A stretch of DNA of 64,000 nucleotides from Thermothelomyces thermophilus ATCC 42464 (lineage: Eukaryota > Ascomycota > Sordariomycetes > Sordariales > Chaetomiaceae), in the NCBI RefSeq assembly GCF_000226095.1, contig NC_016474.1, positions 3,844,001-3,908,000 of the forward strand. The letters are read 5' to 3'. Of this stretch, positions 44,283 to 56,338 are shown piece by piece. How positions within the stretch are numbered: position 1 is the stretch's first letter; each line of letters starts with the position of its first letter. The notes below the pieces were generated by a model. It did no database searches and was not told the DNA's origin. It saw only the letters and a program-made list of their open reading frames with translations. Position numbers and translations under genes: made by a program.

Positions 44283-45612
44283 ATGCCGAACGTAGTGGGA
44301 GCTCCGGGAGCGTTAAAAGCGGTCTACAGTAGGTGGCTGTCCGAAGGAGACAGTGCCTTGTTAAAACTATCTATAAAGGAGACAAAACGACTAATATTTA
44401 TAGACAAAGGAACTGGCCAAAGCGTTGGTAACGACGCCTTATACGCTGTGGCACGTATGTGGCTAATACTCTTAGAAGCTCTACAGCTTCTGACACACCC
44501 CCTAGTTAAAGGCGATAGTCGTTTAACTACGCTTTGTGGTAATACTGTTCTTGGTGTTATATCCTTTGTCGCTCTTACCTCGATAGCTCCTTTAGGGGGC
44601 TTGCCTTCCGTATTCGGAAGTCTAAAAGAGTCGAGTATAGTGGAGCGATTCCTTTGAAGCTATGGATTAAATATAGCCATTGTAACTGTAGTAGTGATAG
44701 TATTACTAGTTTTAATTATAATAATAACAATAGGATAGCGCCTCCTATGCTTGAATTAACGGATAACTTATTAGGTACACCTGTCGTGACTACGGCTACT
44801 ACTAGTAGGTCGACTCCTACTCCTATAATGCCTTGAAAGCGTAAGCGTACTAAAGCTTCTAAACTAGCTTTTAAACTATAAGTATTCCTATTGTCTCTAT
44901 CGGTTTTACCGTTTTCTAGCGCTTTACTAGTCACGTTAAGATCGTTTAAGCTAACTAAATATAACGATATTACTACTAGCAAGCTTTGCAAGGTGCCCTA
45001 TGGAATATATATATGGTTGGCTCTAGTAGGACGTTCTTTCGGCGAATGTCGCGATCATTCTAGCGCTAGCTCCCGTTACTACTATTATACCTACGGTTCC
45101 TATAAGTGTAAAGAGATATATGCTAATCGCCTATATGTCTAATAGCTCTCGTGATGCTTATACTGACTATAACGGTAGTCCTACCTCTTATGTTAGGTCG
45201 GCAAAGGATTTGACAAAGGCTCTGCTAGATAGAGCTAAGGCTTCTATAAGTCCCTAGATCCTAAACCTCTACCCCCGACGTATAGGCAAATCGCTAATAG
45301 ATACGTATAGGATCTTAAGAAGTTACGTATAGTTCTTCGGAGTGACCTAAAACGTGCTAGTATAGACAATACAGAGGAGTATAAGCTTGATAAGGCTAAA
45401 CTTACGCGTTTTACGAAGATTGCCTACTTGGTATATACTATACCAAGTAGGCAATCTTCGTAAAACGCGTAAGATATCTTCTACTCGTTAGGCAAGATTA
45501 AGGAAGCTCGTAATGCTCGTGTTAGCGTATCTGATGACGTATCAGGCGCTATATCATTACCTAGCTAGGATAAAGGTAAAGGTAAGGCTATTAATCCTAG
45601 TAACGGCTAATA
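44283..45612 (+). pseudogene. Possible degraded protein-coding sequence of unknown family
   Basis: The clearest frame, 44283-44657, has 124 codons. It includes LIFIDKGTGQSVGNDALYAV and LTTLCGNTVLGVISFVALTS, and ends SLKESSIVERFL. Downstream plus-strand pieces with coding character are KVPYGIYIWLALVGRSFGEC with Cys/Tyr-rich sequence after it (44,960-45,140), IVLRSDLKRASIDNTEEYKL (around 45,330) and LGKIKEARNARVSVSDDVSG (around 45,490), the last leading to a Lys/Gly-rich end near 45,612. Frames shift between pieces, so introns or indels are present. It may be one gene or parts of more than one. I do not recognise the family. Confidence 0.3.
45401..45473. repeat. Perfect hairpin: 35-bp arms, 3-nt loop
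   Basis: The arm beginning cttacgcgttttacgaagat and ending cttggtata is followed by tac and then its exact reverse complement. No mismatches were found, although the surrounding DNA is heavily mutated. Confidence 0.92.
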
Positions 45613-45711
45613 ATAGTAGATAGAAAGTATTAGATAGTATTTGATTTAGCGAATTTGACTTATTTTCTACCCCCTAGTTATATAAGCCTATAACTAATGT
45701 CTTAAAGATTA

Positions 45712-46499
45712 AGGAGAGCTCTCTAGCACTTAAAGGCTTATTAGCTAAGTTATTTAGTAAGCCTATCTATTAGGATCTAACTAGTTAGTGGATATATAGC
45801 TTTAAATGTCCCTTTTACTACTTCCTAGTATAACTATATATTATAGATATCCATATACTATAGGTAAATATTGATATATTCGTTCTTAGCTATTACTAGT
45901 CTAATTATTTACTAATTATTATAGTAATAAGGTTCCCTAAGCTTAAGATCGATATCTATAAATAGCCTTTTAAGTGCTATAGCCTCTCCTACTATTAAGG
46001 AGAATATTAGAAGTTCTACTTTAGTGCTTAACATTATAATGGTATCCTAATATAACGCTTTCTATATAATAGGACCTCCGAATGGAAAGAAGATATATCC
46101 TTATAACAAATACCGTATATCTAAATCATCTATATACGAAGCGTCCTTAGCGATTATAAGCGTCGGACTTTCTAGCGCTCGCTTACCTCTATATTAGATT
46201 GATAGGTAAGAGCTCCTAAATAGATATCTTATTACTTACTATACCTCTAATAAGTAGTCTAGTCCTAGGTTAGTTAGGTATCGAGAGAGTACTTAACAGG
46301 CATATATAACGTCTAGATATAGTATAACTACATAGTATAGGATTAATCTAACAAACTCCTAATACTCTTTGATCTATATACTAGTAGCGCTCCCTTCGAA
46401 CTTCTTAAGTTCTTTATAGCTTAAGGGAGTTAGCTTGTATGTATTAGGCATGTCTAGTCTATATCTTCTTGCTACCTTTCTAATATATTAGTCATAGAC
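45712..46499 (-). pseudogene. Ty1/copia polyprotein, RNase H and C-terminal part (left fragment)
   Basis: Minus frame continuing from the fragment right of the first gypsy insertion. It contains YKLTPLSYKELKKFEGSATS, LSRYLTNLGLDYLLEV, then the RNase H-type stretch IFFPFGGPII, MLSTKVELLIFSLIVGEAIA and LKRLFIDIDLKLREP. The end is VVKGTFKAIYPLTS then LIDRLTK. These are the usual copia RNase H and tail motifs. Many TAG/TAA stops replace expected Gln/Trp codons. The frame ends with TAA at 45712-45714, which may itself be a mutated Gln codon. Confidence 0.85.
46495..46499. repeat. Target-site duplication TAGAC of the plus-strand gypsy element (left copy)
   Basis: TAGAC directly precedes the 5' LTR and is repeated at 54113-54117 directly after the 3' LTR. 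Confidence 0.85.
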
Positions 46500-46951
46500 T
46501 GTCACGAGCCAACCATATACCGCGACCCGGTGGGGTGCAGCAGGCTAAATGAGCTACCAATCAAGAAGGGCACGAAGCAAGGCTAACATAGGATCGCTAG
46601 GGAGCACAGGCTACTATAGGCGAACAATTGCTAAAAGGGAAAGATAGCAGAGGATAGCTAGCTACTAAAGGCAATCCAAGGACAGGATAGAAGGGGACTA
46701 TAAACGATCGACAGAAGTATATATACATATAAATAGTTACTCGTTATAGTAGACTCTAGGAGTTTACTAGTGATAGTAACCTATAATTATAGTACTTATA
46801 CCAAGCATTGCTAATTACTATAAGAGATAACTCTAGTGTTATTATAAACCCTTTAGCTTTACCGAATCCCTTAGATAACCTGCCTATTTGTCCTGCTTAA
46901 TCTACCTTCGTCTGAACCCTTTTAGAAGCAGTCTAAGCTAGGTTCGTTATA
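46500..46951 (+). repeat. 5' LTR of the plus-strand gypsy element
   Basis: Begins tgtcacgagccaaccatata and ends ggttcgttata (mutated from a ...ACA end). It matches 53661-54112 over its full 452 bp apart from transitions. Confidence 0.92.
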
Positions 46952-46979
46952 TATTGCTATCACTCCCTTTGTTTTATTA

Positions 46980-48120
46980 TAGTTCAGAATGGAGGTAACT
47001 TCGACCTTGATATTGATATAGCTACTAACGTTATAGCCAAATAGCTGCTTGTTTAGCTTAGTTAACTCTAGTAGCAGATCTAGGAATTAGACTAGAGAGA
47101 TAAGGCTACTTAAGCCCGAATCAAGGAACTTAAGTACGGCGAAAAGTACTTATAGAAACTAGTTAATGAGGCCTATACCAAAATCGAGGCACTTAAGACC
47201 GCCAAAGCGAGCCGTATCAAGATCGAATTATCTAGTAAATACGGAGGAACTAAGGAGGATCTTATAGGATTCTTAATAAACCTCTGATCCTACTTCTGGC
47301 TTAATGATAACAAGTTTCTAGACGATAAAGCTAAAGTCCTCTATATAGCTACAAGACTAGAGGGCAAGGTACTTAGATGGTTTAAGCCTATATAGAATGA
47401 CTATCTTATTAAGGAAGACGAAGATAACCGAGACGTGTTTATATAGGTAGTCTTCTAATCTTATAACCGTTTTAAAGAAGAGCTTTAGAAGGTTTTTAGC
47501 GATAAAGATAAGAAGATTTATATATAAGAAAGACTTACTAATCTCCGATAGACCAAGTTAATAGCCTCCTACGTTATATAGTTTAGATAGGACATGCTTA
47601 AGTCTTAGCTTAATAACGAGGTATTAATATAACTATTCTATAATAGCTTAAAGGAAAAGGTTAAAGACAAGCTATATAAGTATAATTAGCCTAAGACCTT
47701 AGACGAATATATTATATAGGCCATTAGAATTAATAATCAACTCTATATATAAGAGTAGTAAAAATAAAGTCAAATGAATAGAACTATAGTTAAGGCTAAC
47801 GATAAGAAAAAGCAAGTGTACGTTAGTACCTTATATAGGACGTACCCCGGAGCTATAGATATGGATATAGCGTAAAAGCAGGACTAGAAGAAGACGACTA
47901 AAGACAAGTCTAATGTTACCTACTATAACTATAGAAAGAAAGGGCACTATAAGCAAGAATATTAAAGCCTAAAGAAAGAGTAGAAGATAGTCCCTAGAAA
48001 GGAAATTACGGCTATTGACGAAACTACCAAGGATATTATCAAAGTAGCGGCTACAAGCTACAAAGATAGGGGTAGTAATATAGATAATCTTAGATATGAC
48101 GATAATAGTAAAGACGAATA
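46980..48120 (+). pseudogene. gag region of the plus-strand gypsy element
   Basis: The frame reads NGGNFDLDIDIATNVIAK and, downstream, KASRIKIELSSKYGGTKEDL and DDKAKVLYIATRLEGKVLRW, typical of fungal gypsy gag. The zinc knuckle at 47921-47962 reads YYNYRKKGHYKQEY. The Cys positions are now Tyr, which fits TGC/TGT changed to TAC/TAT. Stops are mostly TAG. The true start codon is not certain. Confidence 0.8.
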
Positions 48121-51100
48121 AGCACCGTACTCCGAATTAGTCACTATAGACCTAGAGATAGGTCTTGCCGAATAGGATATGGCAAGAGAATATATACTAC
48201 TAGTTTCGATTCTCCTAGCCTTGAGGCAATGGGGTTTTACGGTTATATAGAGGCGGGATAGATTATAGATAACTAATATATAAGGAATCGAAAGACCTAG
48301 ACCTAATGTTCTATTCCTCTAGGAACGAATCGAATAGTACCGTAATGAAGTTTTTCGACTTAATATAGAACTGCGTAAATAGGATAGATACTTGATTTGA
48401 CTTGCCTAGTAAAGCGATGGAATGAGGGACGAAATAAGGGAACTTTAATATATCGTAAAAACTATTAAAGAAGAATAGCCTATAATATATAATAGGCCTA
48501 ATAGCTATACTAAGTATCTTGACAGCTAGTAACTTAGTAACGATATATAGAACCTAGAATACTAGTTTATATATATAAACCATGGAAAAGATAAGCATAT
48601 ATAAGAAAGCTACTAGAAGAAATACTTCTATATTAGTACTAGAGTACCTACGGTCTATATATAATGGGAAGAATTCGGGGAAGAATTCTAATACCTCCTA
48701 AGCAACGCTATATAACTATACCCTCGATACGAGGCATATACACAAGTGCTCTAGTTCTAGTATATAGTATATAAATGCCAATACCACTTTTATAACAAAT
48801 TCGAAAACAATTACTAGCCGACCTGACAAGGAAATGAGGACAGAAGCTTATACCCTGTGGAATAGGTCTACAATATAGGAAATAGAGCAGCCAAATTGCT
48901 CTAGAAGATCGAAGCCCGCGATCTAGAAGGCATTACGATAGTTCTAAGACAAGCCTAGCCTAGATACTATAGAACCGGACGAGATACGTAGGACTCGTGC
49001 TAGAGTAACGATTACCTCTATTATATAGACGAAAAGAAATTGTAAATTCGGGAGTTTTAGACGAAGCTATAGCATGTACGATGGAAAGTAAAACGGACCT
49101 AATAGTAGGAAGCCGTAAGCACTTAATGGCTTACGGAAATGAGCACGATCGACGAAGCCGCTACTAGCCGAATAACCAAAGAGGTTAGCACTAACCTAAG
49201 AAACGGGTTAGAGCCCTTTAAGGGGCCTAGAAGCTATTAATGCCTGTGTAGCAGCAGGTGGTAACGCAGTATAGGAGGAACTAGTACAAGAGACTACTAT
49301 ATCGAGACCTCCCGGCAGAAATATAGGAAATTGCCGTAATCTTTGGACGATAGCAACAAGACAAGCAATTATAGATAACAGCATAGTGGAAACAGCACGA
49401 AATACTTATACTAGTAGATAGTAGAGCAGAGATAAACCTGATTTTGCCAACACTTGTAAATTAGCTACGGATACCCTAGAGAATAAAGTAGAAGTATAGT
49501 ATAGTTAAAGGGCTATTTCCGATATAATAGGTATATAGGGAGACCAAACCAATTAATATTACTATAGTAAGGAAGACTATAGTAGTTATATTTAGTATTA
49601 TAGACATAGATAACGATAAAGATATAATATTAAGGTTACTATAGTATAAAGATTATGACCTAGACATTAGTTAAAAGAATAATAGCTACCTATAACCCTA
49701 AATAGAGTTATATTTAACTAGCAAGATAGGGAGTATATAAGGATCGCGAGCAGACGATGCTTAAGGAAAGGCATATCCTATAGATCTACTATAAGAGATA
49801 GATAGTAGCAGGCAGACTACTATAGACTCTAGAAGAGGCGGTATAATAACATCGATATTATAATAGGAGGAACGAGCTAAACTACTAATAGCTATTCTCT
49901 CTATTAACGAATGCAGAGCATTGTAATTAGAATAGTAGGTTGAGATAGGAGAAATCGCTAATATCGCTATAGATAGAACCAGATTCGTATATTATTAGAA
50001 AACCGAAAGATAAGACAAGACGGGGGAAGTACCGAAGGAATACGAAGGATACCTAGCATTCGAACCGAAACATCTAGAAGGACTACTAGAACACGGCCTA
50101 TAGGATTACGAGATCAAGCTTAAGGAAGGAGCATAACTAAAGTTCTTTAAGATTTACTATACAAGCTAGACATAGAATAAAGAACTTAAGCGATATTTAG
50201 AGGAGAACCTTTGAAGAGGATATATCCGCCTGTCGACATCGCTAGCAGGCTACCTAATCCTATTTATACCTAAGAAAGATAGAAAGCTATAGTTATATGT
50301 CGACTATTGGCAACTTAACGAATAGACTATAAAAAACCGATACCTGTTACTACTGATCTTACGGCTCTAAGATCAGTTAGCAGGAGCCTAATATTTTACG
50401 TATCTTGACTTGCTATCGGCCTATAACTATATACGGATTAAAGAAGGCGACAAGTAGAAAACGGCCTTTAGAATACCCTATAGCTACTATAAGTACCTTA
50501 TTATACCATTTGGACTTACGAACATGCTAGCAACGTTCTAAGCCCTGATTGATCAAGCTATCTGACCCTTTCTTAACAAATTTATGGTATATTATCTCGA
50601 CGATATACTTATCTTCTCTAAGACGATAGACAAACACTAGAAGTATATAAAAGTAGTGCTAGACGTACTATATATATATAAGCTATTAGTTAACAAGGAA
50701 AAGAGCGAATTTTATATTAGGAAGATAGTTTTTTTAGGATATAAAATATCCCTAGGATAAATCTAGATAGAACCTTCAAAGGTTAAAGCCATTAAGAATT
50801 GGCCCTGGCTAACATTAGTTATAGAAGTACGAAGTTTCATTAGATTTACGAACTTCTATTAAATGTTTATTGGGAACTTTAGAGCGATCGTACAACCTTT
50901 ATACGAACTTACTAAGAAGAATGCTAAATTCTAATGGGAAGAGTAATACAAGCAAGCATTTACGTAAATCTATGACGCTATTACCGAAGATCTAGTACTA
51001 ATACTACTAGACCCTAAGAAGCTATTCGAGGTAGAAACGGACGCTTTAGACTATGCCATTAGAGGATAATTAGGATAACAAGATAGATAAAGAAAGCTAT

Positions 51101-52929
51101 ATCCTATAGCCTTCTTTTTAAAGAAGCTTAATAAACTATATCTTAATTATCTAATCTATAATAAGGAACTACTTACGATTGTCGAAGCTTTTAAAGAATG
51201 GTAACTATACCTTAGTAATATAATTAAACCAGTATAAGTATATATAGATTACAAGAACTTGTAATACTTTATGACGACGAAGGAGCTTAACGGACGACAA
51301 ATACAATAGGCAGAATTCCTCGCGGAATTTAACTTTGAGATCTGCTATAAGAAGGGCAAAGGAAACATACAAGCAGACATCTTAAGCCAATGAACGGATC
51401 ATATAGAAGGACGAACGGAAATAACACTACCGTTGTTTAAGGAACGAACAGATGGAACGCTATATTACGAGACGTAGATACCTATAGAAGATGATCTACT
51501 TGACTCGTTCCTAGAATGTTACGTAATCTTTCGAGAAGAAAGGATTAACGAGACATAGTATCAAGTAGCACCCGGACTATTAGTACCTAACGAAGTAAAA
51601 GAAAGAGATAGGAAACTTTGGTACCGAGGTAAAGCGTATATCTACGATAAAGATTAATAGCTACGGATGATTCGAGAACTCTATAAGTCGAAACTCGGAG
51701 GATATAAAGGAGTTACGAAGACTGTCGTATAAGTCAAGAAACACTATGACTTTCTATAGTTAACCGTATAAGTTAAGGAAGTCGTATAGAACTATAACAT
51801 TCGTAATCGAAGCAAAACGGTATAATATAAGCTATATAGGCTACTTTAGCTATTACTAATAGCTGATAAACTATAGAGCTCGGTTATGATAGACTTTATT
51901 ATAAAGCTACTAGAATCCAAGGATACGGCTATAGGAGTAATCTACAATAGTATCCTTACTATAGTAGATTACCTGACTAAATAGGTATACTTCTTTCCCT
52001 ATAAAGAATCCTAGACAGCTAAATAGCTGGCAGACGTAATCTATTAGCAAGTTACATTAGTATATGCTTAACTATAAGAATGGATTACCGATAGAGACAC
52101 CAAGTTTATATTAAAGTTCTAGTAAGCGTTAATATAATAATTAGACATTAATAGTAAGCTATTAACAGCATATTACCCATAGACTAACGGATAAATAGAG
52201 TAACCAAATTAAGTTATTAAGTAGTATCTCTATTCTTATGTTAACTACTAGTAAAACAATTAGGTTATACTATTACTAATAGTATAACTAGCTTATAATA
52301 TAACGCTAATGGAAACAACTAAAGTTACACCGTTCTTCGCGAACTACAGATATAAAGCAGAGCTTAGGTAAGGACTAGAGGTTATAGTGCCAAGAGCAGC
52401 GGTTAAAGCAGAACAAATGTACATATTATACGAGAAACTCAAAAAGGAACTCGAGTTTGTCAGGACCAGAATAAAAAATTACTACGATAAACATAGGCTC
52501 GAGGGACCTTGCCTAGAGAGGGGAGACAAAGTCTACCTGATCGTACAAAACTTATAAACTAAACGACTAAGCACGAAGCTAGACTTTAAGAAGGTCGGAC
52601 CCTTCGTTATCAAAGAACGAATTTCGACATCTAACTATCGACTATTGTTACTATTATCTATATGACTACGGACGGATATTTTTCATATTTCACTTCTCGA
52701 ACCAGCACCGAAAAATACTAAGGTTGCTATATATATCGAAGTAAAGGACGAAGAGGAAAAATAGGATGTCGAAGAAATTCTAGATTTATATATTATTAAT
52801 AGAGAACTATAGTACTTGGTTAAATAGCTTAATTTCGGACTAGAAGATAACTTATAGGAACCTATTAAGAATCTAAATTGCCCTAAGAAACTAGAGTAGT
52901 TCTACTAGTAGAATCCTAACCGGCTATAA
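48120..52929 (+). pseudogene. pol region of the plus-strand gypsy element (PR-RT-RH-IN-chromodomain)
   Basis: It follows gag in the same frame, with a long poorly recognised segment (48,120-49,380). Protease: LVDSRAEINLI at 49411-49443. Reverse transcriptase: YFTYLDLLSAYNYIRIKEGD and YLDD at 50593-50604. RNase H: PIAFFLKKLNKLYLNYLIYN region, 51,000-51,400. Integrase core: about 51,660-52,330, then MYILYEKLKKELEFVRTRIK. C-terminal chromodomain: about 52,750-52,925 (EILDLYIINREL...YLVK, FGLEDNL, NLNCPKKLE), where two tryptophans are replaced by stop codons. Multiple TAG/TAA codons make it non-coding. Confidence 0.88.
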
Positions 52930-53029
52930 GAACCGGCTCTAAAGCCTATTCGCTAATAAAAAAAGAGGGGAACCTACTAGAATTAAGACTAGGATCTAAC
53001 CTGATCGACTCCTAATTAAGCATGTCAAA

Positions 53030-53330
53030 AGTACCTAACGCCTAAGCCTAACCCGTAAAGGTCTATATCTCTGATATCGGCAGAGGAGTATCTAGTTCTT
53101 CCTCTTCTTCTAGACGAGCTACACTACGACGAAAAACTTCGGTACCACGATCGTGCAAGGATTGCTATAAACGACGTAATTAACTTAAACGGCTTAGTAT
53201 CTAAGCAAGTAACGCCTCGGTCTTAGTAATCTCCCTCGAAACTTTCTCCTGCTCTGACAAATTCGAAAGGACTAAGATAGTTAATAACCTAAGATTATAA
53301 AGGAAAATAACAAGGAACCTATAGGTATCT
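53030..53330 (-). pseudogene. Antisense ORF remnant between pol and 3' LTR
   Basis: On minus, opposite to the element, a frame reads LVLSNLSEQEKVSREITKTE, LHDRGTEVFRRSVARLEEEE and ELDTPLPISEI, broken only by TAG/TAA codons at likely Gln positions. It is predicted to form a coiled coil. The N-terminal part (above about 53,280) is not resolved. The other gypsy element has an ORF at the same place and in the same antisense orientation. Confidence 0.55.
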
Positions 53331-53660
53331 ATAACGTTCGAACTATTACACTTCTTGCCTATATAAATATAGTTTTAACACTTATTTAAACCCTCTATTA
53401 TTATATAACGCTTTTACGGCTTTACATTCTAATAATGCTTATAAGGTATAGTAACCTTATAACCTTCTTACTTAATCTTAATAGTAATAGCGTGTCGTTT
53501 GCGTTTGAGATCGCGACAATTCCTAGGAATACGATTAGCTATAGCGAAAGGAAGCTAGCAGAAGAAGGACATTACCTGCTAGGGAAAAGGGGGGTATTAG
53601 TAGTATTTGAAACAAGTTATAAGAAGCTTTCGGGTCAAAAGCCCTAAAGAGGGGGCATTA

Positions 53661-54112
53661 TATCATAAGCCAACTATATACCGCGACCTGGTGAGGTATA
53701 GTAGGCTAAATGAGCCACCAATCAAGAAGGGCACGAAGCGAGGCTGACATAGGATCGCTAGGGAGCGCAGGCTACTACAGGCAAACAATTGCCAAAAGGG
53801 AAAGATAGCAGAGGATAGCTAGCTACCAAAGGCGATCTAAGGACAGGATAGAAGGGGACTATAAGCGATCGACAGAAGTATATATATATATAAATAGTCA
53901 CTCGTTATAGTAGACTTTGGGAGTTTACTAGTGATAGTAACCTATAATTATAGTACTTATACCAAGTATTGCTGATTACTGTGAGAGACAACTCTAGTGT
54001 TGTTATAAACCCTTTGGCTTTACCGAATCCCTTAGACGACCTGCCTGTTTGTCCTGCTCAATCTACCTTTGTCTGAACCCTTTTAGAAGCAGTCTGAGCT
54101 GGGTTTGTCATA
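53661..54112 (+). repeat. 3' LTR of the plus-strand gypsy element
   Basis: Begins tatcataagccaactatata and ends ctgggtttgtcata. A TATA-like run (tatatatatataaatag) lies at about 53880-53896. The segment from about 53,896 to the end is shared with the LTR of the second gypsy element. Confidence 0.92.
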
Positions 54113-55706
54113 TAGACTAACTATATCTTATATATAGGTCGGTCTCGAATCACCCTAATGCTAAAGAACTAACTAATATCACCCTGCTTATAGATGTTAT
54201 ATTAAGCTTTGATTTCCTTTATTACCTACTTGGCTACTATAACGTTACTTTTATAAAAGAAGACTAAGAAGTTATCAATATAGAAGATTAGGATAACTCG
54301 TTTATTATGGCTTAAGAAGAGGTACTTCTCTTTGCTTAATAGTTCTATACCTAGATCTAATAACGTTTTATAGAACTTCTTTATACTATAAGAGTAACGA
54401 GTCTCTCAAGCTATATAGAGCTCTTCGTAACTCTACGTATTTCCCTAGCTACTTGAATCCTTCTGGCAATTCGTAGACGATAGGATCGTCTTCCGGTCGT
54501 TCGGTGTTAAGGAACGCTTACGTTATATCGAACTGCTTGACTTCCAAGTCAAAGTATATAACAATTGCCATTATTATACGGAACGACTATACCACTAGAG
54601 TAGCTATATACGTACTTTCTACTAAGCTAATATCTTATAGATCTCCTTGTATATAGATTCTTGCCTTGCACTTCTCTAAGAAACCGTCCTTGTCAAACTT
54701 ATATATAAAGACCTATTTTAACGGGATAGGTCACGCTTTTGCCTACTTGTATAGTACGATCTTCTATATTCCTCTACTCTCTAAGTTATATATCTCCTCG
54801 TAAGCCGTGTCTTTAAACTATTGTCCTAACGGGTGGTTATATAAGTCTTACTAGTTAGTAGGAACGCGAGTAAGATCGTCGATATACTAATGTAGCTTAT
54901 TTAGAGCTGCTCCGAGGCATGTAGTATCTTTCTATTGTATAGTGATAGTAAATACTATATATATCGTTCTTATGCTCTAGTCCTCTAGGTAAGCTTCCCA
55001 TTGATTAGGTAGGTAAGTCTTATAGAACTATTACTAGAGTCCCTTAGTTATATAGATAAAGGAGTAGTGGTAATTGACCTTTTCCTTATTTTATAGCCTT
55101 TTACTTGACTAGATAAGGTCCTTAGGCTTATAAGCCTTCCTCCTGCCTCTGCCTCTCCTTATAGGAGGTTACCAAGTAGCTTTTCCTTTACTTCTACCTT
55201 CTAGAGAATACGTTAGCTGATCCGGACTTTGCTTAATGCCCTACTCTTCTAGCCTAGCTAGGTACGATATATTAGTAGTATCGTCTTTGGCTTCTAGCTC
55301 TTCCGTCATACTATACGCTCTCGACTCTTCTATAGAAGATATTCCTCTGCTAGATTCGGCAGCTCCCTTGCTTTCCTTAGTATCTAGTTAGCTAGCTAGC
55401 GACTAGGAAGGCCTTAATTTAAACCTTCTTACTTCCTAGTAGATATCCCCTTTACTAGCCGGTATAAGGTAAGTCACTAAGGGCTTAGGTATATATTTAG
55501 GGGTTAAAAGTCCTCTAAAGCTCTTTATCTATTTAGTAAGTTTGTCTATTACTTACGTCTCTACTATAAGAGTCTCTAGAACTAATTACTTACTTATAGG
55601 CTACATATCAGAGAGCTCCCTTACCCCCAAGTCTTAACCTTATTAGAGAGGTTAGTCTATCGCTAGACTCTCTTATAATAGAGGTAGCTAAGCTACTATA
55701 ATAGAG
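54113..55706 (-). pseudogene. Ty1/copia polyprotein, reverse transcriptase part (middle fragment)
   Basis: Minus frame contains the copia RT catalytic strand RVILIFYIDNFLVFFYKSNV (54241-54300). The family's YVDD is here YIDN, with the second Asp changed to Asn by a G-to-A change. The next residues run VIVAK, VIKEIKA and YNIYKQGDIS. The rest up to 55,706 is the upstream part of RT and a Ser/Glu-rich linker with many stops. Both ends are defined by gypsy insertions with target-site duplications, so this piece was once continuous with those at 45,712 and 63,198. Confidence 0.82.
55702..55706. repeat. Target-site duplication TAGAG of the minus-strand gypsy element (left copy)
   Basis: TAGAG flanks the element on both sides (here and 63198-63202). 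Confidence 0.85.
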
Positions 55707-56125
55707 TGTGACGAACCCAACTTAGACTTCTTCTAAAAGGGTTTAGACGAAGGTAGATTGAGCGGGACAAGCAGGCAGGTCGTCTAAGGGATTCGGTGAA
55801 GCCAAAGGGTTCACAATAACACTAGAGTTGTCTCTCACAGTAATCAGCAATACCTTAGTACGAGTACTGTGATTGTAATTGTTACCACTAGTGAACTCCT
55901 AGAGTCTACTATAACGAGTGACTATCTATATATATATATAATCCTAGTGATTATTCCTGATCACGGTGATTGTAAGTGATCGCATGGTGGTAATTACCCT
56001 GATCACTAGTGAGCGTAGTGATCACTATGCTTCCTATGCTATAATTGGTCCTTTCGTTCCTTCGACTTGATTGGCCCATTTGTGCTAGTGGCTTAGGTGG
56101 CATCTATATATATATTTCCATAATA
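55707..56125 (-). repeat. 3' LTR of the minus-strand gypsy element
   Basis: On plus it begins tgtgacgaacccaacttaga and ends ttccataata. Positions 55707 to about 55925 correspond to the R/U5 half of the other element's LTR. The remainder (U3) is unrelated or only distantly related, and carries repeated GTGATC/GATCAC words at 55943-56028. Confidence 0.92.
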
Positions 56126-56338
56126 TAATACCCTCCCTCCGAGGCTTTTAACCCGAAAGCCCTCTTTAGGTTATCTTAAATAGCGCTAACATTCCTTACA
56201 TTCCTTATATATATTTTTCTCCTTAGCCTCTTGTTACCCTTCGTACTATCAGTCATACCGTCTGACACGCGTAGATCCTTAGCATCTATTTGTTATAAGC
56301 ATTTAGCTTAGTTTATTTCCGATTACGGGTTTGTAGTA

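Larger units (their letters stand above)
44237..45660. other. AT-rich, RIP-like remnant, not classified
   Basis: GC content drops sharply from about 44,240. Several plus-strand stretches still read as protein, broken by TAG/TAA stops, but no transposon domain was recognised. It lies between the Tc1 fragment and the 3' end of the copia polyprotein. The copia LTR should lie around 45,480-45,700 but could not be delimited. Confidence 0.5.
46500..54112 (+). mobile_element. Complete Ty3/gypsy chromovirus, RIP-inactivated (7613 bp)
   Basis: Two 452-bp LTRs, TSD TAGAC, and internal order gag (zinc knuckle), protease, reverse transcriptase, RNase H, integrase, chromodomain. A purine-rich tract (aaagagggggcatta, 53646-53660) lies just before the 3' LTR. 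Differences between the LTRs are transitions (for example ccgcgacccggtggggtgca against ccgcgacctggtgaggtata), as expected from RIP. Dozens of TAG/TAA codons break gag-pol. It is inserted in a copia polyprotein of opposite orientation. Confidence 0.93.
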
